This document shows, piece after piece, positions 55,084 to 64,000 of a DNA stretch of 64,000 nt. A model generated the notes under the pieces. It did no database searches, was not told the DNA's origin, and worked only from the letters and a program-made list of their open reading frames with translations. Origin of the DNA: Phyto melanocephala. Lineage: Eukaryota > Arthropoda > Insecta > Diptera > Rhinophoridae. How positions within the stretch are numbered: position 1 is the first letter of the stretch; each line of letters begins with the position of its first letter. Location of the stretch: positions 120,831,895 to 120,895,894 of the forward strand of contig OW799234.1 of assembly GCA_941918925.1 (NCBI GenBank), written 5' to 3'. The translations under genes were made by a program, and so were the position numbers.

Positions 55084-58000
55084 GTAAGTTATTGGAATTT
55101 TCTAACTCCAGCCTCTTGAACCTTATGGAGTCTTACTGGATATTTTACATATAGTTATACAACTCTGATACAACTACTACATTCTTGATATAGATCATAT
55201 ATGCTCCCGAATAACACTAAGTTCAGTATTATTTCAGTGGAAAAGTTAAAGGAAGCAATGCTTCGTTCATTGCACTAAATTAAAAGACTAACATTATTCA
55301 GTTATTTCTGCAACTAAATATAATACATCAAGTCCGTCAGGTCTGTACTTATTCTTTTTTTATCCTTGGTGCCAAGGGTATATATAGATTTGTCATTCCG
55401 TTTTTAATTTCTACAATATTAATTTCCGAGTCCATATAGCATATCTTCTATCTATCTTTATAAAAATCAATGCCACTTTTCGTTGTAATTTTATAACTCA
55501 AGAACGGGCTCACCTATCCGAACCAAAAGTTTAGGCTTTGTTCGGACTATTTAGTAGATGGTATATGTGAAGTTTGCACAAAATCTTTTGAGCGGTTTAC
55601 GGGTAAAATCGGTAACTCAGTATCTCCGGGCTTAATAAAGATATCACAAAAATTCAGAAAGGACTAAAGAGCCTGTTAAAAATAATTGGATAGGTGTCTG
55701 GTACTTTTTGAAAATTTTGAGTTTTAAGGGGATAAAAAGGGTGAAAACTGAATTTTGGTACTTTTTTGAACAGCATTTATCTTTGAAAGGGATAGCAATA
55801 GGAAAAAGTAAAAACGTATTTTTACTCTCTAATCTATAATGAATTTTTGATACGTAGCGAAGCACGTTTTCTAAAACCTTATGAATTGGGAAGTGGATTG
55901 TACAATGTCCGTATGTTGCGAAATCTGCTTATGCATATGTATTAAAATTTTAACAATTATTTTTTGTTTCTTAAAGTTTTGACAATTTATTTCTTACACA
56001 CACATATTACATAGTATCGTGAAAATTAATTATTATTTTGTTATATTAGAGATTAATTTACACGACTCTGCTAAATAAAAGAGGATTACTCTTGACAAAT
56101 CTAAAACGAAATGTATTTAAAAATTGTTTCATAAACTTAAATTTAAATAAATTTTTGTAAGAAACATTTGTTATTATTATTCTATTGTTAAGCCTACCAC
56201 ACTGAAAAAAAAGTAATGATGAACATATAATGGTATAACATTGTTCCTTAAAATTTTCAAAATAAAAAATATATATTCAAACTCACTTTCGGCTACAACG
56301 ATTTTATTGCGTGAACCATATGGGACAGTTATGAACAAGTAATGATCGTAAAGATCATTTGTTAACCATGTTTTTTCTCTGCGTGTGTATATACTTAATG
56401 GGGTCACCTTGTGTGAAGAGCATAAAAAGATGATTAATCTACATAATACATAATTGGTGAATTTACAAGGTGTCCTACTTATCCTAATAATTTTTTAAAA
56501 ATTACAAAGGGTTTAAAATTTAAGTTTTAACAATAACATATTTTTTTTATTAATTTTTTTAGTTTCAGGTCCTTAAAATTGGAAAAACCGAAACAGTTTA
56601 CGTCAAAGATTATGAAGTACATATAAAATATTTTGGATAATTTTCACCGACATTATTAGCTGATTTACAAGATGTTCTAATAGTCGTATTGTCATAAAGT
56701 CATAATTTCCTAAAAACTTTTAAAATTACTAAAAACTATTGCATTTCTTATTGTAAAGCGTTTAGAAGTTTTTAAAATTTGAAAAAAATTACTATATTTT
56801 GCACACTACGACACTTAGGATACCTCGTGAAATAGTCATATAAATATACAAACGAACACACCTTTTTTAAATGTGATGCGTTTATTTTTGCATCGATTTT
56901 AAATTTCGAGCCTTAACCGCTAAATAACGTGTTTCAATTTGTTCAAGATTTTTAATGAAAATTTAAATGTAGCCTGCCAATGATCGTCTGCAACTTAAAG
57001 TTAAGTTTTAAGTTAATTCTACATATTTTATATTATTTGTCTAACTATTTTTTGTCAGTTACATTAATTTTGTCGTGCACTCTTCTAACAGGTTAGACCT
57101 AAATGTGACCGCGGGTTAAACGTTACAAACAGAATCAAATTTGAAAGAAGTTTTCTATTTTTTTTTTTCTAATTACATTTTACTAACTCACATTAGACAG
57201 TTATTTAAAAAACCCCATCAAGTGCTTATTTAAAAATTTAAAAATTAAAGTTATTTACAAAAGAAAAATGAAATTAAAGTCGGCCAAACTCGAATTACAT
57301 ATCAAATCATTAAAAAAAATATGTATATAAATAAAATGTGTATTATTAGTAGTAATTTTGGATAAGTTTTGATAGTTAAAATAAAGAAATGATTTCGTTG
57401 ATATGTTTTTTTCCGTGAGTATGTCGTGACCAAGAATTTTTTTGCAGTCACGTAAAGTCGTTAACGTTAAAATTTAATGAATTTAATAATCTGTAACTAT
57501 TATTACTTTCGATTTTATATTATAACCGACCATGGGTCGGGAAAACAATTTTGCATCAAAAAGTCAATTTCAAAAAATATGTCAGTTACGTTATTTTTGA
57601 TTTTAAAGCTCAATATTTTTTATATTACAAAAAATTCTGTTAAAATAAAAAAAGTTTTGTCAAACTCATTTGAATTATATCAGAATCTTGAATTGAAATT
57701 TATAAGACCGATATTTCATTATTTTACAAACGGATTGACAAACTTTTTAGGCTCTTCTTTTTAAGTAGTAACAAAATTAATAAATAAAAATTTAATTTGT
57801 AAGTTGTTATACTTACATATGAACATAAGTGTGTAGTCTAATATTTTAAAGCAGGATCATATTACATCGCAACGTTATCTGATATAAAAAACCGAAAAAG
57901 GTTTAAAGTTAAAAATGATTCGTAGACAAAACGGAGCCTTTAAGCTTTAAATAAACTAATTATATAATTTAAATGAATAGAAATAATTTCCTAATACATA

Positions 58001-61000
58001 CATATTTATATGATACTTTGAAAAATAAGTTGAAGTAATAAACTGACCCATAAGCAAAGCTAATAAAAATAGGTTTTTTTTTGTAAAAACTAAATTACAA
58101 ATTTAATTAAATAAAATTTGTTTACTCATTCCCAAGACCAACACTAACAAAAAATTTCTTTTATTTGCGGCATAATATACATATTAATTTTTTACTAATA
58201 TTTTGATTACATAGTTATTTTAAAAGACGCATATTTTTATTTTTCAGAAAATCAGCACCGCAATTTCTATTAGACGTTTATCAACGACTCAAAGAGGAGG
58301 AAAGCAATGATGAACCGGCCCACTTAGCACGTTCAAAACGTGATTTACAGGAACAAGAAAACTTTATAACCGATCTCGATAAGAAAGCCATTGATCAAAG
58401 TGATATTATTATGACGTTCCTAAACAAAAGTAAGTTGACTTAAAATTCACATGTGTAAAGAGGCATATTAATTCATTAGGTAATCGCAGTTCGGAAGAAT
58501 TTTTTTGTTTACATATTTTATATGTATATGGACATTTCCATGAATATGTCAACCACGACTGTAGAAATAAAAACTCTTGAAAGTTTTTAAATAAAAGTTT
58601 ATTGATAAAAAAATACTTAATTTTACTTAATTTTACTATGCGCAGGTATTAAGAGCTTATGAAATTATTTTAAGAGCAATAATAAGAGTTTAATCTGATT
58701 ATCTCTTTGACTTATCTTAAAGAATTGCAATCAACTATTTTTTAGCGACTAAATTGTAAAAATCAATTGTAATTGTAAATATGCTTTAAAATTAAGGTAA
58801 CAACAGCAATTAATAAGATCCATAAGAAAAAAGAAAATATAGAGTCCAATTAGCGGTATTTTTTTATTTTCCTTGGATGTTATTTTAATGTTACGTACGT
58901 AGTGCAAAAACATTATTTCTCTCCGTCATTCGTATTTGAACAGTCGCAAGAGCACCTAATTTAGAATTTAACTTTTTTCCTTAACATAATATAAATTTTA
59001 TTACCTAAGAATACTATTAGAGAAAAATCTGTCACGTACGATATGTCACGAACGATATTAAATTGAATTTATTATAGAATCATTTAAAGATTGTTTTCAA
59101 TTAAGTATGATGGATTTTAAATGATTTAGTGTAAGAAATTAAAAAAAGAAAAAATACCTCCCAAGATTCGCAGATTTTTTCATATTTCCATATAAACCTC
59201 AAAATCACTTCTGTTTTATGTCACGTACGATATATTCTTATTTTGATGGATATTTTAGACAACAATGATTCGAATATAATAATTTTTTTTTTAAATAAAG
59301 TACCCTTTGAATGGAACATAAAGATAAAATAAATTTTGTTTCAGTTACTCTTACTTTTGCAAAAATTACTCCACTTTATAGGAGTACAAATGTCACGTAC
59401 GATGACATGGAAATGCCTACATGTACCGATTCATATTTATTCATTAGGAAATCGCAGTTCGGAAGGATTTTTTTCATTTACATATTTTACATATGAAGTT
59501 TGATATTTAAAATAAATGAGAGAAAAGAGAAAATTATTTTCTATCTATGGACTTTGAGAACTGAAGCTTAAAATAAATAATAAAAAAATAATAATAATCA
59601 GCTGACGCATCAAGACAACCTGATAAATAAATTTGCCTTAATGTGTATATTAAAATTAAATTAAAAGAAAAAAAGTTAAAATTTATTTTTGTTTTTAATT
59701 TTTTTGTTTTTTTTTCTTTAGCATGAAATTATTTACAAATAGTTTTATAACACTGATACACCGTTTAACAAAAATCAACCTTTTTAATGAACATATAAAC
59801 TGAAATTGAAAAATTTCAAACGAAATGCAGAAAAAAACTTGAGATTAAGGTTTGGTTTACATTCAACATCAACCCTTAAAATTTAACCACTCTTTATATT
59901 TGACTAGCCAAACCCGGCGCGCGTTGCTACGCCCCTTAATGAATCGAAATGCATTCTGAATTTAATTGAATATCAAGTGCAAAAACCTAAAAATTATAAT
60001 TTTTTTATGGGCGTGGCCCTGCCCACTTTTCTAATCACGAAATTGTAAAGTCATAACAGCTCAATATGTGTGCAAAGTTTCAGAATAATCGGTCCAGTGC
60101 AAGTACCTCAAAATGATACCTTTTTTTTATGGGCGTGGCACTGCCCACTTTTCTAATAACGTAATTATTTAGTCATGACAGCTCGATATGTGTGCAAAGT
60201 TTCAGAAAAATCGGTCCAGTGTAAGTACCTCAAAATGATACCTTTTTTTATGGGCGTGGCACTGCCCACTTTTCTAAATGCGAAACTGTATAGTCATGAC
60301 AACTCAATATGTGTGCAAAGTTTCAAAAAAAATCGGTCCTGTGAAAGTACCTCAAAATGATACCTTTTTTTTAATGGGCGTGGCACTGCCCACTTTTCTA
60401 ATGACGAAAGTGTAAAGTCATGACAGCTCAGTATGTTTGCAAAGTTTCAGAAAATTCGGTCCAGTGCAAGTAGCCAAATCTGATAACTAATTTTTTATGG
60501 GCGTGGTCCCGCCCATTTTTTCAATCACGAAATTATAAAGTCATGGCAGCTCAATATGTTTCAGAAAAATCGGTCCAGTGCAAGTACCTCAAAATGAAAA
60601 CTTTTTTAGGGGCGTGGCCCCGCCCACTTTTCTTATCACGAAATTATTTAGTCATGACAGCTCGATATGTGTGCAAAGTTTCAGAAAAATCGGTCAAGTG
60701 CAAGTAGCTAAAATTGATAACTAATTTTTTATGGGCGTGGTTCCGCCCACTTTTTTTCACCCGTAAACACTCCCTGGTATGTGTACAACAACTTACCAAA
60801 GTTTGAGCCCGATCGGTTTTACAGTTTCAGAGTCTATAGCTAACACACACACACACACACACAGAGTTTCACTTTTATATATATAGATAGATCATTCATA
60901 AAAAGCGTAAAGAGTAATGCACCAAAATGGCAACCTTGTGGCACACCTGATAGAACCTTAATTGATTTAGATGTAACGTTTTAACAACGAACACATTGCT

Positions 61001-62787
61001 TTCTATTTGTTAAATATGAATTAGTTTTAAGGCAAATAGAGTTGAAACCCATTAAATGTAATTTCTTTAACAGCAATTTATGATTAAGTTTGTCAAACGC
61101 CTTACTGAAGTCAGTGTATATAGTGTTCGTTTGCTTTTGTTGCCTAAAACCTTTATTTGTTATAAATAGTTGTAAGTTGCAATAAATTTGTAACATTATC
61201 ACATCCTTTACGGAAGCCATGTTGGTATGAACGTAAAAAAGATGATACATGATGAGAAATATAGTCAGTTAAAAACTTTTCAAATAGTTTAGGAATAGTA
61301 CTTAATTTTGCAATACCTCGATAACTAACAATATCGGATTTGACCCCAGATTTGAATAATGGGATGGAATAAACGATTTTTTTTTTCAATTTTCGGGAAG
61401 TACCAATACTTAACTGACATATTAAAGATATTTTAAAATTTTGTTTTCTTGTCAAAATTTCACGGATAGAAAAGATACACTTTTCAAAAGCTTTTTTTTT
61501 TTTTTGTCTGGCAAATTAAAAAAAAAAATTCATATAATACACACATATTGATATAAAAAAATATTTTATATAATTTAAAAATTTTTAGTCCTTCAAAAGG
61601 ACAAAAGGAAAAAAGAAAAAATTTCGTACACAGTTTTTCTATATAAATGGAAATTTTCATTTTCACAAAATACTGTTAAACAGTGTAATGACTCAATTAT
61701 GGTCTGTACAAAAATTATGATCATAAAAGAAGTTGGTAAAAAAAAACAAACAAAGCAAAAAATGCTAAATGGTTTAGGCGCCTTTTCCTTTTGTTAGCCT
61801 GAGTCACGATAATATTTAATATAAAGTATGTACCATCCATCTACCTGTAATGCACAACGATCATTTAAAAAAACAACAACAACAACAACAAACTTGAGAA
61901 AACAGAACAAGATATTCATATACAACTATATTTACTTACTTAGAATCAATTTTAAACACAGCTTGAACCAGTTTGAATATTGTATGAATACAGACTGATT
62001 GTCTGAAAATGCGACCGCCTACTCGTTAAATTTTTCTTATCTTTTCTACAGAATTACTTTTTTCTTTGTATTTTTTCTTATTCCTTTCTGTTTGTATTTG
62101 TGATTGCCTTTTTTCTAGACCACCACGTTGATGAGGTACGACATGAACATGGACGTCGTTTGTGGTTTGATGTTACCGATGTACCCGACGATAATTATCT
62201 TATGATGGCCGAGTTGCGCATCTATCAAAATCCTTCACAGGGTAAATGGGAAACCAGTGGCAAGGAATTCACCATTACCGTATATTCGATTATTAAAACA
62301 AGCGGCCATGAGCGTGAATTAGAAGCGCTGTCATCGATAAACACAACCGCCGACTATCAGGGATGGCTGGAAATGAACATTACTGAAGGTTTAAGTGGCT
62401 GGCTGCAAAATCCTAAAGAAAATCGCGGCATCTATATAGGAGCTCATGCTGTAATGAAACCGGATAGAGAAGTTAAACTCGATGATATTGGTTTAATACA
62501 TCCGAAGGGAGATGACGAATATCAGCCATTTATGATTGGTTTTTTTAGGGGGCCAGAGGTGGGTCTTATATTTTCACAAAATTTTATGTGAAAATTATTT
62601 TAAAATTTTCTTTGTGTTTTAGCTGATTAAAACGGTTAAACACCATAGTCGTCAAAAGCGCAACACTCATCCTCGTCGCCGTAAGAAGACCGATATTGTG
62701 AATCCCTTAATCGATGGTCCCAGCGAGAGTGTACGTAGCTGTCAAATGCAAACACTGTACATCGATTTTAAGGATTTGGGTTGGCGT
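54806..62787 (+). CDS. gbb: glass bottom boat, BMP-family ligand (3' end beyond window)
   Basis: Four spliced exons (54806-55083, 58248-58429, 62119-62558, 62623-62787) give 355 residues in one frame, with consensus GT/AG borders. The product is a secreted TGF-beta/BMP5-8-type ligand precursor, known in Drosophila for wing, neuromuscular and metabolic signalling. Visible parts: a hydrophobic signal region (about 16-30); SGIYVDNGRDQTIMHRALNE, typical of gbb pro-domains; pro-domain to about 309; a furin-type site RSKR (121-124) inside it; the main processing site RQKR (310-313); a basic RRRKK (318-322); and the first ligand cysteine, C340, in SCQMQTLYIDFKDLGW. N-glycosylation sites lie at N228 and N240. 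The remaining roughly 100 residues of the cystine knot lie past 64000. An in-frame TAA at 54755 supports the chosen ATG. Fly gbb is about 455 residues, so the expected total fits. Confidence 0.95.
55084..58247 (+). other. gbb: gbb intron 1
   Basis: 3164 bp, AT-rich, with only one recognisable insertion (DINE-1-like scrap at 55358-55450). The segment 55450-55870 is less AT-biased (CGGGCTCACCTATCCGAACC, GGGCTTAATAAAGATATCAC) and may be an old repeat. No coding exon was seen. Confidence 0.75.
55358..55450 (+). repeat. DINE-1-like 5' fragment in gbb intron 1
   Basis: CCTTGGTGCCAAGGGTATAT, TTTGTCATTCCGTTTTTAAT and TTTCCGAGTCCATATAGCAT match the 5' part of the family; the remainder is missing or unrecognisable. 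Confidence 0.7.
58248..58429 (+). CDS. gbb: gbb coding exon 2
   Basis: Codon 93 through the first base of codon 154. Acceptor TTTTTCAG, donor AAA|GTAAGT. It encodes SAPQFLLDVYQRL, the RSKR site (121-124) and NFITDLDKKAIDQSDIIMTF, a hallmark BMP5-8/gbb pro-domain block. The next intron is 3689 bp. Confidence 0.93.
58470..58530 (+). repeat. direct repeat, copy 1 (partner 59438-59495)
   Basis: ATTCATTAGGTAATCGCAGT-TCGGAAGAATTTTTTTG-TTTACATATTTTATATG recurs about 970 bp downstream as ATTCATTAGGAAATCGCAGT-TCGGAAGGATTTTTTTC-ATTTACATATTTTACATATG. Confidence 0.8.
59030..59403 (+). repeat. TGTCACGTACGAT motif cluster
   Basis: The 13-mer TGTCACGTACGAT occurs at 59030, 59219 and 59391, with a one-base variant (TGTCACGAACGAT) at 59044, all on the plus strand in about 375 bp. 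Chance recurrence of such a GC-containing 13-mer in this AT-rich DNA is unlikely. It could be a decayed repeat unit or a transcription-factor site cluster. Confidence 0.7.
59904..60887 (-). mobile_element. Helitron-like element with minisatellite core, inverted
   Basis: Read on the minus strand it starts TCTATATATATAAAAGTGAA and ends GGGTTTGGCTAG before a T, with the hairpin GCGT-AGCA-ACGC just before the end, as in 24972-25831. Seven units of about 120 bp carry the motif ATGGGCGTGGCACTGCCCAC (plus strand) and GTGTGCAAAGTTTCAGAAAA. The unit sequences are close to each other, suggesting recent amplification or homogenisation. Confidence 0.75.
60888..61460 (-). pseudogene. non-LTR reverse transcriptase fragment
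   Basis: The minus strand reads, in order, IPLFKSGVKSDIVSYRGIAK, FEKFLTDYISHHVSSFLRSY-QHGFRKG, YTDFSKAFDKLNHKLLLKKL (motif A) and, across a frame change, VLSGVPQGCHFGALLFTLFM-NDL (motif B). It stops exactly where the Helitron-like element begins, so motif C was either beyond the insertion or lost. It differs from the Jockey element at 46 kb; the wording (DFSKAFD, GVPQGxHxGxLLF) is more CR1/L2-like. Frameshifted and truncated. Confidence 0.7.
61461..62118. other. remainder of gbb intron 2
   Basis: AT-rich, with a (CAA)n run at 61873-61892; nothing else recognised. Confidence 0.5.
62119..62558 (+). CDS. gbb: gbb coding exon 3
   Basis: Codons 154-300. Acceptor TTTTTTCTAG, donor GAG|GTGGGT. Contains RHEHGRRLWFDVTDVP, the two N-glycosylation sequons, GIYIGAHAVMKPDREVKLDD and the end of the pro-domain (QPFMIGFFRGPE). 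Followed by a 64-bp intron, the only short intron here. Confidence 0.95.
62623..62787 (+). CDS. gbb: gbb coding exon 4
   Basis: Codons 301-355. Acceptor TTTGTGTTTTAG, donor CGT|GTAAGT. Encodes the RQKR processing site, the basic N-terminal arm of the ligand and the first cysteine up to DLGWR. The intron after GW(R/H/Q), ahead of DWIIAPEGY, appears to match a boundary in vertebrate BMP5-8 genes. It runs past the right edge. Confidence 0.93.
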
Positions 62788-63154
62788 GTAAGTAAAAATT
62801 TTTTTGATTTGTAAAAATTTGCATGATTTGTCCTTTATATAAACCGTAAAGAAAATACATTTAGAAGAGTATATTTGACCTCAAATGGTCACAAAAAAAT
62901 TATTTAAAACTTTTTTTAGCAAATATGCAACAATTTCAACTAAAATTCGTTTAAGCTTTAATCGAATATTCCGATAAAAATAAAATTTTTGAGAAATGCT
63001 TCTTATATACTTTTTACACACAATTTTGAACATACAGAAAAACATCAAAGATAAATAAGGTATTTCACTGGAAAAAGGCTGGGTTAAAAATAAAACAGAT
63101 ATGGAAGATTTTTTTTTTAAATCTTTTCGTATAAATTAAATAAAATAAATGAAG

Positions 63155-63195
63155 AATGTAATATTCGCCCATGCCGAATCTGATAATATAGTGGT
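63155..63195 (-). repeat. DINE-1-like 3'-end scrap, inverted
   Basis: GTAATATTCGCCCATGCCGA-ATCTGATAATA resembles the inverse 3' terminus (CTATATTCGGCCGTGCCGAATCTTAT in other copies). Confidence 0.45.
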
Positions 63196-63239
63196 CACAC
63201 TGTAATTTTTTCATAGTTTACATTTTAATTTAACTTAAG

Positions 63240-63478
63240 GGTGCCCCGGTGGACTAGTCAGTAATGTTCTGGTCTGCTAGTTTGGGGGTTGTGGGTTCGA
63301 TTACCGCCAGATACTCTGAACTGGTCTGCTTCTCTTTCTCTTATATTCTTACTATTTGTATTCTTCTTCTTATTTCTATATTTAGGCACACAATGGACCT
63401 TAATGGTCTCCGGGTGAGGGTGTGAGGGTAACTTTGCACCAGCCTTACCCACCTACCTACTACCTACCTACCTTACCT
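63240..63478 (+). mobile_element. tRNA-derived SINE
   Basis: The head GGTGCCCCGGTGGACTAGTC, followed by TGGTCTGCTAG, has the form of a tRNA-like Pol III promoter with a weak box A. GGGTTCGATTACCGCC at 63292-63307 is a good box B. A CT-rich middle precedes a body (CACAATGGACCTTAATGGTC, CGGGTGAGGGTGTGAGGGTA) also found at 2027-2093, then a CCTA/CTAC simple-repeat tail. Non-coding and dependent on a LINE for movement. Confidence 0.75.
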
Positions 63479-64000
63479 TTTAATTCCAATATTGAAGTGC
63501 TCAAAGGGGGCAAAGCCGTAATTTTATTTTATTTTAGACGCCTTTTTGAATTTTAACTTATCCATAGCTTACTGTATTCTCTTGTTGAAACCATTTCGAT
63601 TGATACAAATACTGAGGGGGTTAAAATCGTTTAAAATCGTTTTTTTCATAACGGCCATCTCGGATTCAATCTTTTTTGTAATGTATTATTAACTGCTATT
63701 CAAGACCTTTCTTTTGATATCCATAACTATACTTTTGGCTGTCAGGAAACTGAAACCAGCTTTAATGACTTAATATATTTTAAAAACTAATATTTTTGCT
63801 TATAACCTTGCTGATTAGTGGCTGAGTTGTCGAAAAAAAATTACGAATAGCCCTAGAGGTCTAAAGATTAGCTCTTACTTTTAATATTTTTCATACTGAT
63901 TAGTTTATTAAATTTTCTTTTTTATTTATTTAAGTACAAATTAGGTTTCAGTAGAAACTTTGTGTCTATAATTACAAAACTCCAGATTTATCGAATTTAA

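Larger units (their letters stand above)
58430..62118 (+). other. gbb: gbb intron 2
   Basis: 3689 bp. Contains a direct duplication (58470-58530 and 59438-59495), a repeated TGTCACGTACGAT motif, an inverted Helitron-like element (59904-60887) and a LINE RT fragment (60888-61460). No exon seen. Confidence 0.75.
62788..64000 (+). other. gbb: gbb intron 4 (partial)
   Basis: Starts at the GTAAGT donor and runs off the window. It contains a DINE-1-like scrap (about 63155-63195) and a SINE (63240-63478). A later stretch with GCCATCTCGGATTCAATC (63653-63670) may be another inverted DINE-1 piece. Confidence 0.75.

Noticed and set aside
63240..63310. Possible functional tRNA gene
   Set aside because: A box-B-like GGTTCGATTACC is present, but the cloverleaf cannot be completed and a SINE body and simple-repeat tail follow.
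63258..63452. 64-codon minus-strand frame ending GNRTHNPQTSRPEHY
   Set aside because: This string is the usual antisense translation of a tRNA-like SINE head, not a gene.

Overview
This window is AT-rich nuclear DNA from a higher fly, most likely a calyptrate such as a blow fly or house-fly relative. The evidence is one recognisable host gene, the BMP ligand glass bottom boat (gbb), with fly-type protein sequence and introns, set in a dense mix of fly transposable elements: DINE-1/INE-1-like repeats, Tc1, Tc3-like, mariner, P-like, hAT, Harbinger, Jockey-type LINE, Helitron-like and a tRNA-like SINE. The species cannot be named from sequence alone. There is no prokaryotic gene organisation.

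Layout. 1-10 kb: intergenic DNA with decayed Tc1/mariner-superfamily copies, an RNase H-bearing LINE remnant, two small palindromic MITEs and the first DINE-1-like repeat. 10.6-14.3 kb: a P-superfamily-like element (8-bp target duplication, THAP finger remnant) split by a Harbinger-like element, itself split by a hAT-like foldback element whose centre carries an exact 168-bp tandem duplication. 15.2-17.6 kb: an apparently intact Tc1 element (DD34E, 339 codons, 200-bp inverted repeats) inside a dead Tc3-like element. 18-44 kb: DINE-1-like repeats, MITEs, a hAT relic with a perfect 8-bp target duplication, a Helitron-like minisatellite element and a possible unannotated two-exon host gene (22.7-24.7 kb). 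44.6-50.2 kb: two foldback elements, then a full-length Jockey-type LINE on the minus strand with both ORFs open and a perfect 15-bp target duplication. 54-64 kb: gbb on the plus strand. Four coding exons are visible (355 residues: signal peptide, pro-domain, processing sites and the first cysteine of the ligand). The rest of the cystine-knot domain lies past the right edge.

How the parts relate. gbb is the only well-supported host gene. Its introns hold a second Helitron-like element, an RT fragment, a SINE and short repeats. Most of the rest is layered transposon insertion, and the terminal repeats and target duplications let the order of insertion be read at several loci. The intact Tc1 and Jockey elements are the young, possibly mobile components. 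DINE-1-like repeats occur roughly every 4-6 kb in the middle of the window in two structural forms. Boundaries of decayed repeats are approximate.
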